Assembly: GCA_903867275.1 (NCBI GenBank)
Contig: CAIPQY010000403.1
Coordinates: forward strand, 1-5,516
Source of the DNA: an uncultured bacterium
GTDB taxonomy: Bacteria; Planctomycetota; Phycisphaerae; Phycisphaerales; SM1A02
DNA: 5,516 bases
Direction of reading: 5' to 3'
The position numbers were made by a program, and so were the translations under genes. The notes beneath the pieces were generated by a model. That model was given only the letters and a program-made list of their open reading frames with translations, had not been told where the DNA came from and searched no databases. The number at the start of each line of letters is the position of its first letter. Position 1 is the stretch's first letter. This document shows, one piece after another, positions 1 through 5,516 of the stretch.

Positions 1-3000
1 GCATCACGCTCCCGCCGGAGAAGGACATCAGTCCACAGGCCAGCGCCGCGCTGCGTGATCTGGCGGCGCTCATCGGTGCGCCCATCGATCCGGTGACCAC
101 GAAGCCCTACACATTCGAGGAACCCGCAGGCATTCGTGGATGCTTCCCGCCGCCGACTGCGAAGATCCTCGTGCGACCCACGAGTTCTCCGTTCGAGTGT
201 GCCACCATCAATCCGAGCACGGGGCAGCTGCAGGGCGACAGCGCGCAGCCGCCCACGCAGTTCCCGGGCATCATGCTCGGTGAATCGACCAACACCACGG
301 GTCGCGACTACTTCACCACATGGACGCACGTCGCACGCAGCTGGAGCCGTCTCTTCGATGCGCAGATGGCCACGTTGAAGGCTGACGGTCCCGCCGCCAA
401 TGGCGGCAACGCGAAGGCTGCGCTTGTGCACAGCGCGCCCATGATCGCCGGCGCCACCGCGAACCTGCCTGTCTGGGGCTGGACGCAGCAGATGGTGGAT
501 ACATCGTTCGTTTCGGCCAACAGCAACGTGATCCCGAACAATCGCAAGGCACCGCGCTTCGTGTTTGCGGCGCGCAGTGAGCCGGACGGCTCGATGAATC
601 CGACCCGCCCCAAGCGCATCGAGCTCGATGGCTTTCAGGCGAATCCCGATGCGGGGGAGGTTGATGCGGCCAAGAAGGCCCAGCCCGGCACGGTGCCTGC
701 GGTCGAGGAGACTGCGCTTGGCGACATCTTCCGTCTGGATGCCACCGCATCGCCGCAGGATCCGGACACCTGGAGCCCGGTCATTGGCAACATTACATGG
801 ATGGCTGACACCACCGACTTCGGCTGGTTCACCTCTCCGTTGTGGGCACCGCTGCCTGACTTCTCCGGCCTGACGGCCACCACGGGTACGCCGGCCACCA
901 CCCTTGCCAGCGGCAACTACCCCGAACTGATCCTGCGAAAGCCGTTCGCGTTTGCCTGCCAGACGGTCGTGGATCCGCAGCCGGGACGATCCGACAGCAC
1001 CACGCGTCGACTGGTGGCCTACTACGGCGATCCCACGAAGACGCCGGGGCCGTCAGGCAACCCCGTCAACACGCGGTTCGTGATTCCGGAATGGGCCACG
1101 CCGCCTGGCGGCACCGCGTCCAACATCAATTCCGCGTTCACGCGGATCTACATGGCCGACAAGGGTGCGCGACTGCTTGATCACAATGGCAAGCTGCTGC
1201 CGCTGGTGCTGGACACCGGTCGGCCCGATCCGACCAAGCATGTGTGGAACCTGCAGGGCGTGTGGAACACGCTTGCACGCATCCCGCAGGCGCAGTCCAT
1301 GCAGATGCTGCAGAAGGACGATGATTTCGAGCAGGTGGGCGAGTTGCTCGATGTGTTCCTGTGGGGCCCGGCCTATCGCATCGGCTCGGCGACTGAGGAA
1401 AGTTCCACGCGTGTGACGCCAGGCAAGCTGCGCGCCTCTGCAGTGATTGCCGATCCCGTCGTCGGCAATCCAAGTCGATTGGTGCCGCAGTGCCGCGCCA
1501 CGTTCGCGGAAATCATGACAGGACGTGTTCCCGGCATGCCGGTGGGCGAGGGCAGCATGGTGAACCGCTTGCAGGTGGATCCACCCAATCTCGCGTTCTC
1601 GGGGGCGAACGTCTGGCAGTACGCGGGCAATCCCGCGCTCCGGACACCGTACGCGCCGGCAGTGCCATGGGGCATGCGCGTGTTCGACGCATTCACGCTG
1701 GATGCATCGGGTGCGGCACCGCGTTACGACTGGAGCGATCGCAGTGCGGGCACCAACATCAAGACATGGCCGGCGAACACCACCAGCAACCCGGTGTTCG
1801 AAACGTCGGCGGGTGCCGTGACTGGATCGAGTTCCTACGACACGCGGCAGGACAACACCGCATTCCGGCCGGTGGGCTCGCTGCTTCCACCGGACGCATA
1901 TCGGTACCCGACCACCACCGGCGCGTTGGGGCCCGTCACCCGCACCACGCTGGCGCAGTGGGAAGTGGATCGCAGCCCCATGCTTTCCGCCGGCTTCGCT
2001 GGCAAGGGTGTGAAGGGACTTCTCAACATCAACACGGCGCCGCTCGAGGTGTTGAGCACGCTGCCGCACATGACGCAGTTGATCTACGACGACAGCGGTC
2101 GCGTGAAGAATTCGACGTCGGGCTACACCATCGACTCGCCGGTGACGGGTCCCACGCCCGTGGGCACGGATGACACCTTCGACCTGAGTCTGGCTCCCGC
2201 GGCAGGGCGATCGCAGAACCCCACCAATCTCTTTGCGAGTTCGATCGAGATCTACCGCGATCGCCTGAATCCGAGTCACTTGCTGCAGGGCAAGCCCACG
2301 TCGGATGTGAGTGCGTATTGGCCGGATGCCGCCAATCCATTGGCCGTGCGCGCTGGCAAGACGCCAACGCATCCGACCTACATCGATCGAGGCGATCCCG
2401 CACCGCTTGGCAGTTTCTCCGGCGCTGTGGCGCTTGCCACCGACCGATCGTTCGTTGGACCGAACGCCGCTGGATCCAGCCGCCTCGCCAACGTGAACAT
2501 GCCGTTCAATCGCGGCATGCGCTCGGCGCGCGGCTTCGAGACGATCGGCGAATTGACCGGCCTTGCCCGCACCACGCTCGCCAACCCGGCCTTGCTGGGC
2601 GCCGCGGGTGCGGGGTTCCCTGACTGGCAGTACGACCAGGCGTGGGGTGTGCGGCTGGCCGGTCGTGATCCCTATCGGTTCCAGTACGCCGCCGGCCCGG
2701 ATGGTGACGGTTACGGGCAGGGCTGGTACGCGGGCTTGAAGAAGACTCCTGGCGAGGCGCTGGATGCGCGAGTGTCCACCGACCGCCAGGGTGTGCGTGA
2801 ATTCAACTTCGTGAACGCGAGCGTGCCTGCCGATCAGATCACCGTGGAGGAGGCGTTCTCCCTGTCACCCGACAGCAGCTACGGCGACAGCGAGGAGCAG
2901 AACCTGCTCTTCAAGGGCATCAGCAACCTCATCACCACGCGCAGCGACGTGTTCACGGTGTACTTCCGCATCCGCACCGTGAAGCAGGATCCCACCACCG

Positions 3001-3131
3001 GCGGCTGGAACGGAACCGATCCGGACAGCGTGCTGGAGGACGCGCGCTACGTGATGTGCGTGGATCGCAGCAACGTGAATCGCCCGACCGACCAGCCGCG
3101 CATCGTGTACTTCTCGCGCGTGAACGAATGA
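1..3131 (+). CDS. Giant GspK-like helix-hairpin-helix protein, 5'-truncated by window edge
   Basis: The reading frame is open from base 3 to the TGA ending at 3131, giving 1042 residues with no start in view. A GTG at 93 is in frame but has no ribosome binding site, and the 30 codons before it look coding, so I treat the gene as partial. Numbering from base 3, GspK-like elements appear in the canonical order: 'LLNINTAPLEVLSTLP' near 673-688, 'SIEIYRDRL' near 747-755 and 'GFETIGELTGL' near 844-854. An earlier, weaker set is 'NTLARIP' (422-428) followed by 'FEQVGELLDVFLWG' (442-455). A DGDGYG loop lies at 900-905. The C-terminus (about 971-1042) contains 'ITTRSDVFTVYFRIR' and ends in 'RIVYFSRVNE'. 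GspK is a minor pseudopilin of type II secretion, usually about 300-350 residues, so this protein is at least three times larger. I infer an envelope or pilus-associated role. A Verru_Chthon cassette A type protein is an alternative. Signal peptide or prepilin features would be upstream and cannot be seen. The GspK-like fold is moderately supported; the function is unknown. Confidence 0.72.
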   Translation, partial: ITLPPEKDISPQASAALRDLAALIGAPIDPVTTKPYTFEEPAGIRGCFPPPTAKILVRPTSSPFECATINPSTGQLQGDSAQPPTQFPGIMLGESTNTTGRDYFTTWTHVARSWSRLFDAQMATLKADGPAANGGNAKAALVHSAPMIAGATANLPVWGWTQQMVDTSFVSANSNVIPNNRKAPRFVFAARSEPDGSMNPTRPKRIELDGFQANPDAGEVDAAKKAQPGTVPAVEETALGDIFRLDATASPQDPDTWSPVIGNITWMADTTDFGWFTSPLWAPLPDFSGLTATTGTPATTLASGNYPELILRKPFAFACQTVVDPQPGRSDSTTRRLVAYYGDPTKTPGPSGNPVNTRFVIPEWATPPGGTASNINSAFTRIYMADKGARLLDHNGKLLPLVLDTGRPDPTKHVWNLQGVWNTLARIPQAQSMQMLQKDDDFEQVGELLDVFLWGPAYRIGSATEESSTRVTPGKLRASAVIADPVVGNPSRLVPQCRATFAEIMTGRVPGMPVGEGSMVNRLQVDPPNLAFSGANVWQYAGNPALRTPYAPAVPWGMRVFDAFTLDASGAAPRYDWSDRSAGTNIKTWPANTTSNPVFETSAGAVTGSSSYDTRQDNTAFRPVGSLLPPDAYRYPTTTGALGPVTRTTLAQWEVDRSPMLSAGFAGKGVKGLLNINTAPLEVLSTLPHMTQLIYDDSGRVKNSTSGYTIDSPVTGPTPVGTDDTFDLSLAPAAGRSQNPTNLFASSIEIYRDRLNPSHLLQGKPTSDVSAYWPDAANPLAVRAGKTPTHPTYIDRGDPAPLGSFSGAVALATDRSFVGPNAAGSSRLANVNMPFNRGMRSARGFETIGELTGLARTTLANPALLGAAGAGFPDWQYDQAWGVRLAGRDPYRFQYAAGPDGDGYGQGWYAGLKKTPGEALDARVSTDRQGVREFNFVNASVPADQITVEEAFSLSPDSSYGDSEEQNLLFKGISNLITTRSDVFTVYFRIRTVKQDPTTGGWNGTDPDSVLEDARYVMCVDRSNVNRPTDQPRIVYFSRVNE

Positions 3132-3158
3132 GTCGCGCCACGAAACAGGTTTCCATGC

Positions 3159-4439
3159 ATGGGCGCGCTGGTTGACGCCGCCTACCTGATCGGCATGACC
3201 GCCGCCTCGCCGTTGTGGGGGTGGCGCATGTTCAGTCGAGGCAAGCATCGCACCGACTGGGCCGCGCGATTGGGGCAGGGCTGTGCTTTGCCCGCGCCGG
3301 GTGCAGGCGGGCGCCTGCTCATTCACGCGGTGAGCGTCGGTGAGGTGAACGCGGCCCGCGGCCTTGTGGAATCCATGGCGGCGCGCGGCGATGTGGTGCT
3401 GTGCGTCACCACCGACACGGGCATTGCGCGCGCCATGCAGCTGTTCGGTCAGCGCATTCCGGTTGTGCGCTACCCCTTTGACGCTGGCTTTGCGGTCCAG
3501 CGCTTCCTCGATCGTGTGCAGCCCACCACGGTCGCGCTGATGGAACTGGAGCTGTGGCCGAACTTCATGCAGGCCTGCGCCGCGCGGCACATTCCGGTGT
3601 GCGTGGTGAATGGTCGGCTGAGCGCCCGCAGTTTCAAGCGGTATCGACTTGCCCGCGGGGTGCTGCGCCCGATGTTCGCGCAGGTGCATCAGGTGGCCGC
3701 CCAGACGCAGGACTACGCGGATCGCTTCGTGGCCATGGGTGTCCCCGCCGACCGTGTGTCCGTGACCGGCACCATGAAGTGGGACACCGCGCAGGTCGCC
3801 GACACGGTTGATGGTGCCGAACAGCTCGCCTCCGACATGGGCATCGATCGTTCGCGCCCACTGGTGGTTGCTGGCAGCACCGCGCCCGGCGAGGAAGCGC
3901 TGCTGCACAGCGCCGTGCCCGAAGGCGTGCAGCTGCTGTGCGCACCACGCAAGCCCGAGTGGTTCCATGCCGCCGCCGCCGCATTGCCCGGTTGCGCGCG
4001 CCGCAGTCGGGGCGAGTGCGGCAGCTCGACCGGCCGCTTCCTGCTTGACACCATCGGCGAACTGCGCAAGGCGTATGCGCTGGCCACGGTGGTGGTTGTG
4101 GGGCGCAGTTTCGGCGCCCTGCACGGCAGCGACATGATGGAACCGGTGGCGCTTGGCAAGGCCACCATCATCGGGCCACGCCACGGCGATTTTCAGGACA
4201 CGGCCGACAAACTCGTGCAGGCAGGGGGCTTGCGGGTGACCAGCGCCGGCGAGCTGGTGCGCGACCTTTCGGCGTTGCTGAACGATGCGACCAACCGCGG
4301 CGAGATGGTGGCTGCCGGCAGGGCGGTCATCGCCCGGGAACAGGGGGCCACCGCTCGTCATGCGGCACTGCTTGGCAAGGTGCTTTCGTCAGCGGGGCAT
4401 TTGCATGGCACAATCGGGCAGGAGCCCGCCCATGCCTGA
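3159..4439 (+). CDS. waaA: 3-deoxy-D-manno-octulosonic acid (Kdo) transferase WaaA/KdtA
   Basis: This 426-residue protein has the normal length for WaaA (KdtA), the GT30-family inner-membrane glycosyltransferase that moves Kdo from CMP-Kdo onto a lipid A precursor. A hydrophobic N-terminal stretch (about 4-22) followed by 'RGKHRTDWAARLG' matches the family's membrane anchor and entry region. 'HAVSVGEVNAARG' (56-68) contains the glutamate, E62, expected to be the catalytic base. 'MELELWPNF' (128-136), 'VNGRLSARSFKRY' (150-162), 'VTGTMKWD' (202-209) and 'VAGSTAPGEE' (237-246) are standard WaaA blocks. The nucleotide-binding part shows 'DTIGELRKAYALA' and 'MEPVALGKATIIGP'. The usual RHPERF box is changed to RKPEWF (264-269), and the usual GGHNPLEP is changed to LHGSDMMEP (321-329). 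The ATG at 3155 hits a stop after six codons, so 3159 is the start, with only a weak AGG 9 nt upstream. The 3' end overlaps thiL by 8 nt, suggesting coupled translation. The family call is firm; the number of Kdo residues added cannot be read from sequence. Confidence 0.93.
   Translation: MGALVDAAYLIGMTAASPLWGWRMFSRGKHRTDWAARLGQGCALPAPGAGGRLLIHAVSVGEVNAARGLVESMAARGDVVLCVTTDTGIARAMQLFGQRIPVVRYPFDAGFAVQRFLDRVQPTTVALMELELWPNFMQACAARHIPVCVVNGRLSARSFKRYRLARGVLRPMFAQVHQVAAQTQDYADRFVAMGVPADRVSVTGTMKWDTAQVADTVDGAEQLASDMGIDRSRPLVVAGSTAPGEEALLHSAVPEGVQLLCAPRKPEWFHAAAAALPGCARRSRGECGSSTGRFLLDTIGELRKAYALATVVVVGRSFGALHGSDMMEPVALGKATIIGPRHGDFQDTADKLVQAGGLRVTSAGELVRDLSALLNDATNRGEMVAAGRAVIAREQGATARHAALLGKVLSSAGHLHGTIGQEPAHA
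4420..4424 (+). promoter_or_regulatory. Shine-Dalgarno site of thiL, inside the end of waaA
   Basis: AGGAG lies 7 nt upstream of the ATG at 4432. This is the strongest ribosome binding site in the window and decides the thiL start. The in-frame ATG at 4405 has no comparable site, and it would add nine residues (MAQSGRSPP) that do not look like ThiL. The site sits within waaA codons, as expected for translational coupling. Confidence 0.7.
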
Positions 4440-5390
4440 AACCTTCCGCGAGGACGACCTGCTGGCCTACATCCGCGATCAGTCGCGCATGCTGGGTCCT
4501 CGCGTTCGCACTGGTCCCGGCGATGATCTGGCGGTGCTCGACTTCCATGGGCACGGATTGCTGGTGGGTGTGGATCAGGTGATCGAGGGCGTGCACTTCA
4601 CCAAGGGCACGGCGCCCGAACTCGTTGGTCGCAAGGCCGTGGCTCGCAACATCAGCGATGTGGCCGGCATGGCGGCGCGCCCGCTGGCGATGGTTGCCAG
4701 TTGCGTGCTGCCGCCCGATGTCACTCCCGAGTTCGCCCGCCGTCTGGTGGATGCCGTTCGTCGCACCGCGCTGCAGTTCAATGCACCACTGGTTGGCGGC
4801 GACACGGCGCTGCATCGCGGCCCCGGTCCGCTCACCGTGTCGGTGACCGTGCTGGCCGAGCCGGTCTCGCAGGCCATGCATCCCGTGCTTCGTTCCGGTG
4901 GGCACGCGAACGATCGCCTGTTCGTCACCGGATCGCTCGGCGGCTCGCTGCTGTCTGATGGCACCGGCAAGCACCTTGATTTCGAGCCCCGCCTCGATGA
5001 GGCCGAAGCACTGCACGCAACCCTTGGCGGTGAACTGCACGCCATGATGGATCTCTCCGACGGCCTGGCTCGCGACGCCGCGCGGCTGGCCGAGGCGAGC
5101 GGCCTGCAGGCCGTGATCGATGTTGCTGCACTGCCTTGCAATCCGGGTTGCGGATGGCGCCAGGCCAGTGCGACGGCGAGGACTACGAACTGCTGCTCGC
5201 CGTGGGCGGCACGCGCGCCGTGCCGGCGGTCGTTGGCAGGGGCCGAACCCGCATTTCGCAGGTGGGCGTGCTTCGGGCCATGCCGTTGCCCACCGCTCCG
5301 CGCGTGGTATGCATGCTGTCCGACGTGGAGCTGAGCCTTGATGGCGCCGCTGGTTTCCACGACGCCAATCGAGTGTTCGAGGCGCGCTGA
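4432..5390 (+). CDS. thiL: Thiamine-monophosphate kinase ThiL, frameshifted in this sequence
   Basis: ThiL phosphorylates thiamine monophosphate with ATP to make thiamine diphosphate, the active cofactor, in the cytoplasm. The first frame (about 4432-5160) shows 'GPGDDLAVL' (28-36), 'VDQVIEGVHF' (47-56), 'ARNISDVAGMAARP' (71-84), 'LVGGDTAL' (120-127), 'VTGSLGGSL' (165-173) and 'MMDLSDGLARDAARLAEASG' (205-224). These are the Mg/ATP and substrate motifs of the AIR synthase-like fold. The next conserved motif, 'DGEDYELLL', is in the frame one base back (5171-5197), and that frame runs to TGA at 5388-5390. The 959-nt span is one base short of 320 codons. Restoring one base gives 319 residues, close to the roughly 325 of E. 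coli ThiL. Without correction, translation continues in the wrong frame to a stop at 5332-5334, giving 300 residues with a foreign tail lacking GEDYELL. A sequencing or assembly deletion is most likely; a recent inactivating mutation is possible. The gene overlaps waaA by 8 nt and ends 1 nt before tsaE. Confidence 0.88.
5145..5172 (+). other. Frameshift zone in thiL (apparent one-base deletion)
   Basis: Upstream of this zone the protein reads as ThiL in the frame starting at 4432 ('AVIDVAALPCNPG'). Downstream, 'CDGEDYELLLAVGG' is in the frame one base back. 'WRQA' (5155-5166) still fits the first frame, so the missing base probably lies between about 5166 and 5172, near the string GCCAGTGCGACGGC. 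I see no X XXY YYZ slippery heptamer here, which argues against programmed frameshifting. Confidence 0.75.
5379..5382 (+). promoter_or_regulatory. Probable Shine-Dalgarno site of tsaE
   Basis: GAGG lies 9 nt before the ATG at 5392, inside the last codons of thiL in the corrected frame. This supports the chosen tsaE start and a coupled arrangement with thiL. Confidence 0.5.
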
Positions 5391-5391
5391 C

Positions 5392-5516
5392 ATGGGGGTG
5401 TTCTCGATCCAGACCCCGGACGCCGAATGCACGCAGCGCGTTGGAAGGGCGCTTGCGCTCGAGTTGCTGCCCGGCGACTGCGTTGCACTGATTGGAGACC
5501 TTGGCGCGGGCAAGAC
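5392..5516 (+). CDS. tsaE: tRNA threonylcarbamoyladenosine biosynthesis ATPase TsaE, 3'-truncated by window edge
   Basis: Only the first 41 codons are in the window. They read MGVFSIQTPDAE, then a helix-like stretch 'CTQRVGRALALELLPGD', then 'CVALIGDLGAGK', with the last two bases (AC) starting the expected threonine codon. A Walker A motif of the form GDLGAGKT at about residues 35-42, preceded by 'T.....T...G..LA..L.PGD', is the signature of TsaE (formerly YjeE). TsaE is the small P-loop ATPase that works with TsaB and TsaD to install the threonylcarbamoyl group on A37 of ANN-decoding tRNAs. The ATG follows the thiL stop by one nucleotide (TGACATG), so the gene is very likely co-translated with thiL. 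The catalytic remainder lies outside the window, so integrity cannot be judged. Confidence 0.85.
   Translation, partial: MGVFSIQTPDAECTQRVGRALALELLPGDCVALIGDLGAGK

Noticed and set aside
93..95. GTG as the true start of the giant protein
   Set aside because: No Shine-Dalgarno precedes it, the same frame is open to the window edge, and the upstream codons (ITLPPEKDISPQASAALRDL) have the same GC-rich coding character.
1053..2372. Long open frame on the minus strand (439 codons)
   Set aside because: It is antisense to the giant protein gene. The product is Arg/His-rich with no domain pattern, whereas the + strand frame carries the NINTAP and GEL motifs.
3132..3158. Promoter or terminator between the giant gene and waaA
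   Set aside because: The 27-nt gap has no inverted repeat, T-run or -35/-10-like pair, only a weak AGG ahead of the waaA start.
2865..4361. Long open frame on the minus strand (498 codons)
   Set aside because: It lies antisense to the giant gene's end and all but the last 78 nt of waaA, crossing their boundary. Its translation is His/Ala/Gly/Arg-rich without recognisable motifs. It is a GC-rich shadow of well-supported + strand genes.
4405..4407. Alternative upstream ATG for thiL
   Set aside because: There is no good ribosome binding site. AGGAG is placed 7 nt before the ATG at 4432, and ThiL proteins normally begin close to that point.
5145..5172. Programmed -1 ribosomal frameshifting in thiL
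   Set aside because: No slippery heptamer or obvious downstream stem is visible, and ThiL is not known to use recoding. A deletion or sequence error is simpler.
4575..5513. Minus-strand open frame (312 codons) across thiL and tsaE
   Set aside because: It is opposite clear ThiL and TsaE motifs and its composition is Ser/Ala/Arg-rich low complexity. It is a shadow frame.

Overview
The window is GC-rich (by eye well over 60% G+C) and densely coding on the + strand. It holds four genes, two of them cut by the window edges, with almost no intergenic DNA. A Kdo transferase points to a Gram-negative bacterium that makes lipid A/LPS. The very large GspK-like protein, with its C-terminal 'TTRSDVFTVYFR' module, and the divergent Kdo-transferase signatures resemble what I know from Planctomycetota (Phycisphaerae-like) and the related Verrucomicrobia. 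The lineage is an inference and was not tested by any search.

Layout: (1) Positions 1-3131 are the C-terminal 1042 residues of a giant protein whose start lies upstream. It carries helix-hairpin-helix/'NINTAP' and 'GFETIGEL' modules of the type II secretion GspK kind, embedded in a much larger protein. (2) After a 27-nt gap, positions 3159-4439 encode 3-deoxy-D-manno-octulosonic acid transferase (waaA/kdtA). (3) Overlapping it by 8 nt, positions 4432-5390 encode thiamine-monophosphate kinase (thiL). As given, this gene contains a -1 frameshift between about 5145 and 5172, and restoring one base gives a normal-length 319-residue ThiL. (4) One nucleotide after the thiL stop, positions 5392-5516 begin tsaE, the ATPase of tRNA t6A synthesis, cut by the window edge inside its Walker A motif.

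waaA, thiL and tsaE are packed like a translationally coupled operon of housekeeping genes: LPS inner core, thiamine diphosphate and tRNA modification. They share no obvious pathway. The giant protein could be co-transcribed with them because only 27 nt separate it from waaA. I see no promoter, terminator, RNA gene, mobile element, CRISPR array or significant repeat.

The two items most worth a second look are the thiL frameshift (sequencing or assembly error, or real gene decay) and the nature of the giant GspK-like protein. I did not find convincing evidence of a wholly new system in this window.
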